Shown: piece by piece, positions 1-6,856 of the stretch
How positions within the stretch are numbered: position 1 is the stretch's first letter
Layout: every line of letters begins with the position of its first letter
Source: an uncultured Campylobacter sp.
GTDB taxonomy: Bacteria; Campylobacterota; Campylobacteria; Campylobacterales; Campylobacteraceae
DNA length: 19,900 nucleotides
NCBI GenBank assembly: GCA_937965895.1
Contig: CALCKS010000002.1
Coordinates: 1-19,900 of the forward strand
Direction: 5' to 3'
The notes under the pieces: model-generated
What the model saw: only the letters and a program-made list of their open reading frames with translations
Told to the model about the DNA's origin: nothing
Databases searched by the model: none
Program-made: the position numbers and the translations under genes

Positions 1-399
1 GAGTTTGCCAGCGTGACCTGCGAGATGAGGTATAAATTTACCTCCTCGGTCGAGTTTTTTAACAAAAAGCTGGACGAAATCCTAAGCAAACCGTTCATAA
101 ACGGCGTAACTCATAAAAAGACGTTAATCAACGAAGAGGCGCCGATGATAGACGAGCAAAATTTGCCGAGGATCAAAGCGATCTTTGACGAGGTCGCCAA
201 AGAAACGGGCGCGAAGGTGAGCTGGGTGGACGCCGGCGGTCTAAGCGACGGCAATATAACGGCCTCGGCTGGCTGCCCGACGATTGACGGACTAGGGCCT
301 ACGGGCGGAAATATGCACACTAAAAACGAGTACATGGACGCTAGCTCCGTCGTGCCAAAGTGTAATCTCGTGCTAGACGTCATCAAAAAGCTTGTTTAA
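1..399 (+). CDS. M20-family zinc metallopeptidase, 3' part (partial)
   Basis: The frame is open from the first base, so this is the C-terminal part (about 132 residues) of a longer protein that starts outside the window. The GTG at position 13 is only an internal valine. The tail reads GGLSDGN, then PTIDGLGPTGG, then MHTKNEYMD. This is the C-terminal signature of the carboxypeptidase-G2-like branch of peptidase family M20, in which the last histidine is a metal ligand. Such enzymes are di-zinc hydrolases that remove amino acids, often glutamate, from peptides or acylated amino acids. The middle section probably covers the end of the dimerisation domain. A strong terminator follows directly. 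The substrate cannot be told from this fragment, and other M20 members (ArgE/DapE-like, PepT-like) are possible but fit less well. Confidence 0.85.
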   Translation, partial: EFASVTCEMRYKFTSSVEFFNKKLDEILSKPFINGVTHKKTLINEEAPMIDEQNLPRIKAIFDEVAKETGAKVSWVDAGGLSDGNITASAGCPTIDGLGPTGGNMHTKNEYMDASSVVPKCNLVLDVIKKLV

Positions 400-400
400 A

Positions 401-444
401 TTTAAGGCAAAAGGGTCAAATTTGGCTCTTTTGCCTTAAATTTT
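401..444 (+). terminator. Rho-independent terminator after the M20 peptidase gene
   Basis: The arms TTTAAGGCAAAAG (401-413) and CTTTTGCCTTAAA (428-440) are perfectly complementary over 13 bp. The stem can extend inward by G-U and G-C pairs. A TTTT tail follows at 441-444, starting one base after the peptidase stop codon region. Confidence 0.8.
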
Positions 445-462
445 AAAATTTGAAAGCCTTTT

Positions 463-497
463 TTTGTAGCTAAATTTAGTCCAAATTTAGCTACAAA
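463..497. repeat. Perfect 15-bp inverted repeat without a U-tract
   Basis: The arms TTTGTAGCTAAATTT (463-477) and AAATTTAGCTACAAA (483-497) flank a 5-base spacer. Neither strand has a proper T-run after the 3' arm, so this does not look like an ordinary terminator. It lies between the peptidase terminator and the promoter of the Sel1-like gene. It could be a protein-binding site or an RNA hairpin. Confidence 0.6.
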
Positions 498-557
498 TTT
501 CACCATAAAATTTAAAATAAAAACTGCCAATTTTAACACTCCCATATCCTTTCGTAC

Positions 558-563
558 TATAAT
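558..563 (+). promoter_or_regulatory. Housekeeping sigma -10 element for the Sel1-like gene
   Basis: A perfect TATAAT lies 31 bases before the ATG at 594. A Shine-Dalgarno-like AAGGAAGG occupies about 582-589. No convincing -35 box is visible, as is normal in Campylobacter. Confidence 0.55.
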
Positions 564-593
564 TTCATTATAAATCTATTTAAGGAAGGTACT

Positions 594-1436
594 ATGAAAA
601 AGCTACTTTTGAGTGCTACGACGATCGGCACTTTGGTTGCTTTTGCTCAGGCAAATCCGTCTGCTGACTACGGCGAAGCGTTAAAAGCTAAGGCGCAAGG
701 CGATTACGCAAGCGCGACGGCGCTTTTTAAATCTGCTTGCTACGAGGGCGGCAATGATTCGGCTTGCAAGGAGCTGGGTGAAATCTACGAGAGCGGTCGC
801 GGCTCGCAAGTGGGTAAAAACATGACCTTGGCTAATGAAGCTTATAATAAGTGCTGCGACCTAGACCCATCTAGAAGTGACTGCTGCTCGGCAGTAGGCA
901 GGGAGGTAAAGCCTAGAAGGGTACTAAAAGCGCCTGAAAGACCAAAGGATAGCGAAGAGCTGGTAACTGCCGCAAAAGAGTGCCAATAGGGTAGCGCCGA
1001 GCAGTGCAAAAAGGCTTTTGGTCTTTATCAAGAAGACCGCCATAGCGAGAAATTTAAAGCATCGTCAAAGGGTTGCGAACTAGGCAGTGGCGTGCTTTGC
1101 GAGGAGGCGGGTCTGGCATACGTGAGAGGTCACGGCGTCCAGCAGGACCAGGGTACTGCCGCTCAGTTTTTCTTAAAAGCTTGTAATGCCAATAACGTAT
1201 CCGCGTGCGCACGAATAGGCGTCATGGCTAGAGATATGGGCAACCTAGGTGCCGCGACGGAGATACTAGATCAAGCGTGCCAGATGCTCCCGCGAGCTTG
1301 CAGGGATCTAGCGATGATATACCAAAACGACTCATATGACCGCAAAGATAAAGAAAAGGCGCGCGCTTTATATAAAAAGGCGTGCGACGGCGGAGATAAT
1401 ATCGGCTGCACCGGACTTCAGCAGATGGGTCAGTAA
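594..1436 (+). pseudogene. Secreted Sel1-repeat (Hcp-like) cysteine-rich protein, interrupted by an in-frame TAG
   Basis: The gene reads in a single frame from ATG 594 to TAA 1436 (about 280 codons) except for TAG at 987-989. Residues 1-20 form a signal peptide (MKKLLLSATTIGTLVAFAQA). The rest is a chain of Sel1/TPR-like helical repeats with cysteine pairs about seven residues apart, for example CELGSGVLC, CNANNVSAC and CDGGDNIGC, as in Helicobacter cysteine-rich proteins (Hcp). Family members are secreted or periplasmic, and the cysteine pairs form disulfides that clip each repeat. The stop falls inside one such pair (981 TGC, 1005 TGC), and the repeat pattern continues normally after it. 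One base change from AAG, CAG or GAG would explain the stop. Unless it is a sequencing error or is suppressed, only the first 131 residues are made. The downstream part has no good start of its own. Confidence 0.85.
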
Positions 1437-1450
1437 AGCCATCTAAAACA

Positions 1451-1503
1451 AAAGACTGCGCAGAGGAATAGTTTTTAAGCCAAATTTTATTGGCGCAGTC
1501 TTT
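1451..1503. repeat. 11-bp inverted repeat with a 31-base spacer
   Basis: AAAGACTGCGC (1451-1461) is perfectly complementary to GCGCAGTCTTT (1493-1503). It begins 14 bases after the Sel1-like gene stop, so it may act in 3'-end formation, but no long T-run follows. The spacer contains a smaller competing pair, GCCAA and TTGGC. Confidence 0.45.
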
Positions 1504-1641
1504 GGTTTCGTCGCGTTTACGGCGAATTTTGCTGGACTTGGTTTTGTCAAATTTGAGTTTATTTGACGGCGACAAATTTGACGCCAATAACTCGTTTTTT
1601 AAATTTAGCGGCTTAGATTTTGCTTTTTGCTTATTTTTTAG

Positions 1642-1647
1642 TAAAAT
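1642..1647 (+). promoter_or_regulatory. Predicted -10 element (TAAAAT) for the PhnA-domain gene
   Basis: TAAAAT follows a run of T-rich blocks at about 1618-1640. This T-periodic upstream region with a loose TAtAAT box is the usual Campylobacter housekeeping promoter form. It lies 25 bases before ATG 1673. Confidence 0.5.
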
Positions 1648-1672
1648 GAGCGCTAAATTTAAAGGAGAAAAT

Positions 1673-1882
1673 ATGCCAAAAGACGCAAACGGAACCGAAC
1701 TAAACGCGGGAGATAACGTAACTCTGATCAAAGATCTAAAAGTAAAAGGAGCGGGCGCGACGCTAAAGCGCGGAACCATGGTAAAAAACATTAAGCTCAC
1801 GGACGACGACAAAGAGATCGAAGGCAGAATCGATAAAATGGGCATCATCGTGCTAAAGACGGAGTTTTTAAAGAAGGCTTAG
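1673..1882 (+). CDS. PhnA/YjdM C-terminal-domain protein
   Basis: This 69-residue protein begins MPKDANGTEL and carries the run DNVTLIKDLKVKGAGATLKR, followed by GTMVKNIKL and ending LKTEFLKKA. It matches the C-terminal domain of PhnA/YjdM proteins (named for alkylphosphonate utilisation, although a direct role there is doubtful). The zinc-ribbon half of longer family members is absent, so this is a one-domain form. The ATG at 1673 was chosen because AAAGGAG sits eight bases upstream and the homology begins there. The same frame stays open back to 1490, but that stretch looks non-coding. The domain is a small SH3-like beta barrel and the molecular role is unknown. Confidence 0.85.
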   Translation: MPKDANGTELNAGDNVTLIKDLKVKGAGATLKRGTMVKNIKLTDDDKEIEGRIDKMGIIVLKTEFLKKA

Positions 1883-1942
1883 TTTAAATTTGCGCGGTGA
1901 TTATGCGCTGGCGGCGTGCAAAGAGTTTATTAGGGATAGATA

Positions 1943-2539
1943 TTGAAAATATTAAGCAGAGTTGTTAAGATCGCGGCGTTTTTTATAGTTGTTGTACTGT
2001 TTTTCTTATTGATAGTGTATTTAGCTATTGAAATTTCGCCGTTTTTTAAATTTCCTTACGTAAAAGATCGAGATTTGATTAAATTTAAAGCATTGACTGG
2101 TTTAGAAGGCAAAACTCTACTGATATATCGCAAGAAAGTTCCTGATGGTGTTTGTTTTAATAAATGGCAGACTTGTATCTGTTATACGCATTTTATAAAA
2201 GCGGATAAGCCTTTTACTGCAACGCAACAAACGATGATGCTAGATGGCTATGAGCTTGTTCCTAAGTCCGACTGTGTAGCGCAAACTAAAAATTTACATG
2301 AATTGAAATTATCGTGGGCAGCACCGTTTTATCACTATGCCGGCAGTCGGGAGTATTTGATTTACGGTTCGACTGAAAATTTAAACCTAACCGTGTTAAT
2401 GAACGATAAAAGACAGATATGGCACAAAAAGGATCATATACCGTGGGGACAGCCGATAAAATATGATCATGAGGTGATTTTATATCCCGAGTTTAATATT
2501 ATTCAAATAAATACTTTAGGGTATTATAGCGTGCGTTAA
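1943..2539 (+). CDS. Unrecognised membrane-anchored protein
   Basis: I do not recognise this 198-residue protein. Residues about 7-31 form one strongly hydrophobic segment after a short basic start (MKILSRVVK), which suggests a signal anchor with the rest in the periplasm. The outer part has four cysteines within about 60 residues, three of them close together in CFNKWQTCIC, and ends in an aromatic-rich beta-like stretch. The start is TTG at 1943 with a weak GGGATAG upstream. No ATG offers a better start without losing the membrane segment. Codon choice looks more A/T-rich than in the flagellar genes, which might mean a more recently acquired gene. It sits alone between the PhnA-domain gene and rnpB. 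Confidence 0.65.
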   Translation: MKILSRVVKIAAFFIVVVLFFLLIVYLAIEISPFFKFPYVKDRDLIKFKALTGLEGKTLLIYRKKVPDGVCFNKWQTCICYTHFIKADKPFTATQQTMMLDGYELVPKSDCVAQTKNLHELKLSWAAPFYHYAGSREYLIYGSTENLNLTVLMNDKRQIWHKKDHIPWGQPIKYDHEVILYPEFNIIQINTLGYYSVR

Positions 2540-2565
2540 AAAGCTATCCTTAAACCCCAAAAAGC

Positions 2566-2571
2566 TATAAT
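2566..2571 (+). promoter_or_regulatory. -10 element of the rnpB promoter
   Basis: A perfect TATAAT ends seven to eight bases before the expected 5' end of RNase P RNA at about 2579. It is preceded by an A-rich stretch just after the stop codon of the upstream gene. Confidence 0.65.
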
Positions 2572-2578
2572 CGCGCCC

Positions 2579-2899
2579 AAGGTATGGCAAGTGATTGCTT
2601 TTGCGTAGACAAAAGAGGAAAGTCCGAGCTGCAATAAGACGGAGTTCCATCTAACGGATGGCTGGGGCGACCCAAGGGACAGTGTAACAGAAAGCAAACT
2701 GCCGCTTCGGCGGTAAAGGTGAAACGGCGGGGTAAGAGCCCGCCAGCGCGGCGTGCAAGCGCGGCGGCTATATAAACCCAACTCGCAGCAAGAAGGGATG
2801 GTTTTGAGTCTTATGTCAAACCCTTCGCTAGAGCCAAATTGTAAAATTTGGAGTAGATAAATAATCACTCACGACAGAACTCGGCTTATCGCCATGCCT
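2579..2899 (+). ncRNA. rnpB: RNase P RNA (bacterial type A)
   Basis: This is the catalytic RNA of ribonuclease P, which cuts the 5' leader from pre-tRNAs. The two universally conserved blocks are present: GAGGAAAGTCCGAGCT (2615-2630) near the 5' end and ACAGAACTCGGCTTA (2874-2888) near the 3' end, which pair to form the core helix P4. The TAAGAGCCCGCC element is also present. The terminal P1 helix forms between GGTATGGC (2581-2588) and GCCATGCC (2891-2898) with one G-U pair, and this sets both ends to within a few bases. The length of about 320 nt is normal. T-rich sequence follows. A 110-codon reverse-strand frame over this gene is an artefact. Confidence 0.95.
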
Positions 2900-3117
2900 T
2901 TTATTACTTTTATTTCATCAAGTTTTTAAAATTATGTGTTTTTACTGCGACAAACCGCTATCTTAACGGCGCGTTTTGCAAATTTAAGCTGAGGTTTGCG
3001 GCGACCGTGCGGCAGAGTAAAATTTGGTCAAATTTTACGAGGTGGAATCGGTTTTAAATTTGACGGCTGCGGATAGGGTTTAAATTTGAAACTGCGCAAG
3101 ACGCGTCCTATTTGATT

Positions 3118-3534
3118 TTAAATATCCCAAATTTCTAAAATTTGCGGGCACATAGCATTAACGGCTAGCTTAAATTTAGATTTTTGTTCGTCGCTCGGTT
3201 CGTCTATGGTCTCAAATTTTCCAAATAGCTCGGCGATCTCAAGCCAGCCTGCTATATCCAGATCAAATTTAACCAAATTTGACGTGCAAAGATAACCCGC
3301 GTCATGATCGTAAAAAGCAACCTTGCCGTCATCTAAACAGACAAGCCAAAGATCGCCTACGCCGGTATCTGCAAAGATATAAAACTCGCGCACTATCTCG
3401 CTCTCGCCCTCAAAAACAAATTTCGTTTCATTGTTAAATTTGGCTAATTCATGCTCCTTTAGCACTCTAAAGTCGCCCGCTATATCCGCACCGAGTCTAT
3501 TTTTTAAAGCGTCCTTTATAGCGTTTTTCGTCAT
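3118..3534 (-). CDS. Possible SMI1/KNR4 (SUKH)-like protein
   Basis: This is a 138-residue soluble acidic protein with no signal peptide or membrane segment. The central part, GDLWLVCLDDGKVAFYDHDAG (about residues 60-80), followed by a helical stretch with GWLEIAELF, resembles the core of SUKH/SMI1-KNR4 proteins. In that fold an aspartate/glycine-rich strand pair precedes a helix. In bacteria SUKH proteins are often immunity proteins against toxins, but no toxin gene is visible nearby and the match is from memory of the pattern only. The start ATG has AAAGG ten bases upstream, and a TAAAAT box lies at 3557-3562 on the same strand. It is separated from the fli operon by that operon's terminator. 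Confidence 0.45.
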   Translation of the reverse strand: MTKNAIKDALKNRLGADIAGDFRVLKEHELAKFNNETKFVFEGESEIVREFYIFADTGVGDLWLVCLDDGKVAFYDHDAGYLCTSNLVKFDLDIAGWLEIAELFGKFETIDEPSDEQKSKFKLAVNAMCPQILEIWDI

Positions 3535-3578
3535 ATTTTTTGCCTTTGTTGGGTAAATTTTAGAAGGGAATTTGAGAT

Positions 3579-3615
3579 AAAAGCGCCGTAAATTTGAGAA
3601 ATTATTTACGACGCT
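3579..3615 (-). terminator. Terminator of the flaG-fliD-fliS operon
   Basis: On the minus strand AGCGTCGTAAAT pairs with ATTTACGGCGCT (12 bp, one U-G) around a 10-base loop and leads into TTTT. It overlaps the stop codon of the last gene and separates the operon from the SUKH-like gene downstream. Confidence 0.75.
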
Positions 3616-3824
3616 ATGTATTTTTTTACGTTTTTTAGTTTTTCTAGCTCTTTGCCGAGCTCGGTTCTGTTTTTTTGTATCAAATTTATCGCTGCACCCA
3701 GAAGTTCCTGAGCTTGCAGGGCATCCTCTAGGCTGTCAAATTTACTAGGAGTCTCGTCCGCTAGTGCCGCGATAGTCTCCGCGTCATTGCTAGCGACGGC
3801 TATTTTTAGCTCATCCAGCCACAT
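3606..3824 (-). CDS. Small helical protein after fliS (FliT-like position)
   Basis: The protein is 72 residues long, starting MWLDELKIAVASNDAETI and ending in a lysine-rich amphipathic helix. The frame is open 13 codons further upstream, but the ATG at 3824 is the better start, because it overlaps the last 14 bases of fliS, as expected for translational coupling. The whole sequence is predicted helical with leucine/isoleucine heptads. A small gene at this place after flaG-fliD-fliS is known in Campylobacter and Helicobacter, where it has been compared to FliT, the export chaperone for the cap protein FliD. Position supports a chaperone role, but sequence alone is too short and featureless to prove it. 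Confidence 0.7.
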   Translation of the reverse strand: MWLDELKIAVASNDAETIAALADETPSKFDSLEDALQAQELLGAAINLIQKNRTELGKELEKLKNVKKYIAS

Positions 3825-4203
3825 CGGCTTGCCCCGCGCCAGTCGTCTCTTTCCATGCTTCAAGTAGCTGTTTGGTTACGCTCACGACCTCGTTTAGGCT
3901 CTGCTCGTCGTTGTTTATATTTGCCATCGACAGCAGTTGGATCTGCCTCGTATAAAGTCCGCTTAGATAGTGCGCGATGCTACCTTGGTTGTAATCTAGC
4001 GAGTTTAGAAGCTCGATAAAGATGGCGTTCGTGCGGTTTATAAAATATACTTTTTTCTCCACGTCGTTATCTTGCATCGCTTTTCTAGCTCTAAAAATAA
4101 ATCTCAAAACGCCCTCGTAAAGCATCTCGATGAGCTTAGTAGGCGACTCGATGCCGCCTACTGCGTTTTGCGAATACGCCGCGTGTGCAGTGTTGTATTG
4201 CAT
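3811..4203 (-). CDS. fliS: Flagellin export chaperone FliS
   Basis: This is a 130-residue all-helical protein. The N-terminal region carries the typical AYSQNAVGGIESPTKLIEML, followed by LYEGVLRFIFRARKA and later YNQGSIAHYLSGLY, the signature of FliS. FliS binds the C-terminal helix of newly made flagellin in the cytosol, keeps it from polymerising and hands it to the export gate. Length is normal for the family. It follows fliD by 11 bases with AAAGG before the ATG, and overlaps the next gene by 14 bases. It is co-transcribed with flaG and fliD from the sigma-28 promoter at about 6353-6379. Confidence 0.93.
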   Translation of the reverse strand: MQYNTAHAAYSQNAVGGIESPTKLIEMLYEGVLRFIFRARKAMQDNDVEKKVYFINRTNAIFIELLNSLDYNQGSIAHYLSGLYTRQIQLLSMANINNDEQSLNEVVSVTKQLLEAWKETTGAGQADVAG

Positions 4204-4214
4204 AAATTTACCTT

Positions 4215-5948
4215 TTATTTCTTGTTATATTCGGCTTCGATCATCGATTTTAGCGACGAAAATTCGCTATTTAACTTGCTGATGATCTTGTCGTATGCCA
4301 AAAATCGCTCTTCCATCGTGGCGTACTTTGCGTCTAGTGACTTTTGCGTTTTTTCTTTTTCCGAGTCCAGCGACTTTTTCTCGTCGATCAGGCTTTGGTT
4401 ATACTTGGTTAAAGAGCCGTCTTTTGAGTTAATCAGTCTATCTACGGCTTTTTTAGCCGATGCAAATATCCCGTTTACGGTCGTGTTTTTCGGCGTTACG
4501 GTTGATTCGCTAAAGCCCACGGCGTTTAGCGCCGCTCCAGAACCCTTTATGCTTATTGCCGTACCGTTTGTAGTTTTTAGCGATATGCCGTCTTCGTTTG
4601 CGGTTAGCGTCGCTTGTACGCCCGATATTCCGGCGTCGTTTATGGCTTTTAGCAGCGCTAGCGCGTTTTCTTTTGCCGAATTTGACGCAGGCGTAGCGGC
4701 TAAATTTATCTTTTTGCCGTTTATCACTAGATCATCGCCACCGATAGTGAGTGCGCCGCTGTCTACCGGTTTTGAGCTAAGAACTTGAGCCGTGCCGTAG
4801 GTGGTGCCACCGGCAAATATTTTTTGGACGCTTTGCAAATCCTCATCTAGTTTTTTGCCGAGTTTTGAGCTATCTAGCTCTAGCAGGCCTTCTTTGTTTA
4901 GGCTTAGACCGTAGTCGGCTAAATTTGCCGTCTTTGTTACGTTATCTTTCGTGTAGGTCTGATTGCCGAATAAAATTTTATTTAGCGTCGATTTTATCGT
5001 ATTTATCTCGCTTACGCCCTGGAAAGTGCCCGATTTTTTAGTGTCCGAATCATAATCGGTAGCGACTTTTAGGTTGTTTACGAGATTATTATACGCCGTT
5101 ACCATGCTTTGCATGCTTTCTTTTATCGCGCTCGTGTCCTCTTTGACGCTAAAAGTCGTCTTACCAGTATCTTTTAGTTTTATCGTCATTCCTAAATTTA
5201 GATCTTTTACCTCGTTGCCGCTTCGTTTTATCGTAATGCCGTTGTAGACGAACTCGGCGTCTTGTGCCGTTGAGATTTTGTTGTTTGCGATATTTGCGCT
5301 ATCCCAGCCTAATTTTTGCAAAACGTCGTCCGCGCCGGTTAGGGCCGTGCCGTCACTATCGACATTTGTTATCTCTACTTTATTTTCTGCGCCGGTTTCT
5401 TTGGACTGCAATATAAGCTGATACGGATCTTCGCCACCCACTTTCATCGCTTTTGCCGAAACGGCGCCGTTTGTGACCTCGTTTATTTTATCGGCTAGCT
5501 CTTCTAGCGTAGTCGAGCTTTTAACCTCGATTTTATAGGTTTGGTCTCCGACTTTTATACCAAAGGTTCCGTTTTTGCCGATAAACGAGCTTGAAGTGGC
5601 AAATTTGGTGCTTTGATAAACGTCTTTTTTAGCTAGTTGTTTAACGTCTATTTCTATATCTTGTACTGCGACGCCCGCGCTTACGCTTATATCCGCGCTT
5701 TTACCGTCCGAGCTAGTCGTTCTTTTTTGATATGAGCTATCGTCTGCTAGGGTTGAAACAGAGGAGCGAAAGGTGCCGATCAGCGTTTTTAGGGCGGTCA
5801 GATCTTTTTGCTTTGTCGCATTTGCCGTGATTTTAGCAGTTACGGGTTTTATCTGACCCGCTTCGTCGGCGGCTTTTAGCTTATCTATAACGTCTTGCGT
5901 TAAAACCTGGCTACCAAAGCCAAGCGAAGAAACTTTACCTAGTGCCAT
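4215..5948 (-). CDS. fliD: Flagellar hook-associated protein 2 (filament cap) FliD
   Basis: This is a 577-residue protein. The start MALGKVSSLGFGSQVL, then TQDVIDKLKAADEAGQI, is the typical FliD N-terminus in Campylobacterota. The N-terminal domain spans about residues 1-110. The C-terminal domain runs to the end and finishes in a long coiled-coil-like helix (about 515-577) with YNQSLIDEKKSLDSEKEKTQ. The variable middle region (about 110-480) is rich in T, S, D and G, as in surface-exposed cap domains. FliD forms the pentameric or hexameric cap at the filament tip and directs flagellin insertion. It is shorter than the C. jejuni protein, which I recall as about 640 residues. It begins two bases after flaG, whose last codons supply the Shine-Dalgarno (AAGGAG). 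Confidence 0.95.
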   Translation of the reverse strand: MALGKVSSLGFGSQVLTQDVIDKLKAADEAGQIKPVTAKITANATKQKDLTALKTLIGTFRSSVSTLADDSSYQKRTTSSDGKSADISVSAGVAVQDIEIDVKQLAKKDVYQSTKFATSSSFIGKNGTFGIKVGDQTYKIEVKSSTTLEELADKINEVTNGAVSAKAMKVGGEDPYQLILQSKETGAENKVEITNVDSDGTALTGADDVLQKLGWDSANIANNKISTAQDAEFVYNGITIKRSGNEVKDLNLGMTIKLKDTGKTTFSVKEDTSAIKESMQSMVTAYNNLVNNLKVATDYDSDTKKSGTFQGVSEINTIKSTLNKILFGNQTYTKDNVTKTANLADYGLSLNKEGLLELDSSKLGKKLDEDLQSVQKIFAGGTTYGTAQVLSSKPVDSGALTIGGDDLVINGKKINLAATPASNSAKENALALLKAINDAGISGVQATLTANEDGISLKTTNGTAISIKGSGAALNAVGFSESTVTPKNTTVNGIFASAKKAVDRLINSKDGSLTKYNQSLIDEKKSLDSEKEKTQKSLDAKYATMEERFLAYDKIISKLNSEFSSLKSMIEAEYNKK

Positions 5949-5950
5949 TT

Positions 5951-6322
5951 TTAGCTCTCCTTGTCAAATAATACGCCGACGGCTTCTTTAAAATACTCGC
6001 TTAGCTTCATCGCCTGCTCGGTCGGGATTTTGCGGATTACTTCGCCCGTTTTCATCTCCATAACGTTTACGTACATCGCGCCTATTTTATCGTTGTAACC
6101 AAAACGGATGCTAGTGCCTAGATCTTCCATTTGTTTATTTAGCTTTTCTGTAGCTTCTTTTACTTCTTTGCTTAGCGTTTCGTTGTTTTGCTCGGTTAAA
6201 TTTCGAGTCGTATCTTGCTGGATCTGCGTCCTTTCGACCTCTCTGGTTTGCGTAGAGCTTTGTGCATGCGAGCTTGTAGCTACGTTTGCCATCGGCTGGC
6301 TCGCTACTTTGAAAATTTCCAT
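5951..6322 (-). CDS. flaG: FlaG-family protein
   Basis: The protein has 123 residues. Residues about 1-50 are polar and disordered, rich in Q, T and S. A helix follows (EVKEATEKLNKQMEDL), and then the conserved FlaG domain, RFGYNDKIGAMYVNVMEM, TGEVIRKIPTEQAM and a C-terminal helix. FlaG limits filament length in Campylobacter and other polar flagellates, although its biochemical action is not settled. The ATG has a good AAGGAG seven bases upstream. It is the first gene of the flaG-fliD-fliS-small-gene operon, and a clear sigma-28 promoter lies 31 bases before the ATG. Confidence 0.92.
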   Translation of the reverse strand: MEIFKVASQPMANVATSSHAQSSTQTREVERTQIQQDTTRNLTEQNNETLSKEVKEATEKLNKQMEDLGTSIRFGYNDKIGAMYVNVMEMKTGEVIRKIPTEQAMKLSEYFKEAVGVLFDKES

Positions 6323-6352
6323 ATTTTCTCCTTTAAATATTTGCTAGCTTCT

Positions 6353-6379
6353 ATATCGTCAAATTTGTAAATTTTTTTA
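6353..6379 (-). promoter_or_regulatory. Sigma-28 (FliA) promoter of the flaG operon
   Basis: On the minus strand TAAA (6379-6376) is followed after exactly 17 bases by CGATAT (6358-6353), preceded by GA. This equals the flagellar consensus TAAA-N15-GCCGATAA with the Campylobacter form CGATAT. The predicted start, near 6346, gives a leader of about 24 bases before the flaG ATG. Confidence 0.75.
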
Positions 6380-6388
6380 GCCCCGTTC

Positions 6389-6404
6389 GGGAAAATTTTT
6401 GCTT
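6389..6404 (+). promoter_or_regulatory. Possible sigma-54 promoter upstream of the 6470 gene
   Basis: GGGA, six bases, then TTGCTT gives GG and GC ten bases apart, the spacing needed by RpoN. It differs from the Campylobacter consensus GGAA-N6-TTGCTT at one position. It points toward the gene at 6470. The AT-rich setting raises the chance of a coincidental match, and a TAAAAT box at 6430-6435 is an alternative promoter. Confidence 0.35.
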
Positions 6405-6469
6405 AATTTAAATTTTCGCATAAATTTGTTAAAATCCAGCCTAAATTAAGGCGAGAAAAAGGAGAATTC

Positions 6470-6856
6470 GTGAAAATTTCGTTTGAATGCGACTGTATTT
6501 TGCTAGGGGAGTCGCTAAGGCTATTTTTGAGAGATTTTATCTCGCCTAGAAAAGATTGCGACTTTATCGTGGCAGACAAAAAGATAGAGGCCAAAAAGCC
6601 AGTTTTCGTGATCGCCGAGCATTCGCCGCATCTAAAAATCCCTTTTAGTAAAGAGGCTCTTATCTCCGCGCTTGAGGAGTTTTACTCGGCGATTCAGTTT
6701 TCAGAGCCCATTGCGCCTTCTCGCACGAACGCGCCCGCATTTGTTATAAAAGAAGAAACCACACCGCAAAACGGTTCAAATTTGGAGACTGAGGTTTCAA
6801 ATTTGATAGATAAATTTAAAGAAGAGCTACTTGCGATTCTAAGGAAAGCTCGTTGA
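6470..6856 (+). CDS. Conserved unknown protein at the head of the rsmD-flgI cluster
   Basis: This 128-residue soluble protein is of unknown function. It starts at GTG 6470 with AAAAGGAG six bases upstream. The first 70 residues look like an alpha/beta fold (MKISFECDCILLG, then LRLFLRDFIS and PVFVIAEHSP). A polar linker rich in P, T and N follows, and the last 30 residues form an amphipathic helix (VSNLIDKFKEELLAILRKAR). Genes of this kind precede the rsmD-like gene and flgI in Campylobacter jejuni (Cj1460 region, from memory). Its stop overlaps the start of the next gene by two bases, so the two are translationally coupled. A flagellar role is suggested only by the neighbourhood. Confidence 0.75.
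   Translation: MKISFECDCILLGESLRLFLRDFISPRKDCDFIVADKKIEAKKPVFVIAEHSPHLKIPFSKEALISALEEFYSAIQFSEPIAPSRTNAPAFVIKEETTPQNGSNLETEVSNLIDKFKEELLAILRKAR

Noticed and set aside
1092..1436. Separate gene starting at GTG 1092
   Set aside because: It is in the same frame as 594-986 and continues the same repeat pattern from 990. GTG 1092 is an internal valine without a ribosome-binding site.
1490..1672. N-terminal extension of the PhnA-domain frame
   Set aside because: The stretch is T-rich promoter-like DNA with no protein pattern, while ATG 1673 has a good ribosome-binding site and homology starts there.
2536..2868. Reverse-strand 110-codon frame
   Set aside because: It lies antisense to RNase P RNA and has no protein-like features.
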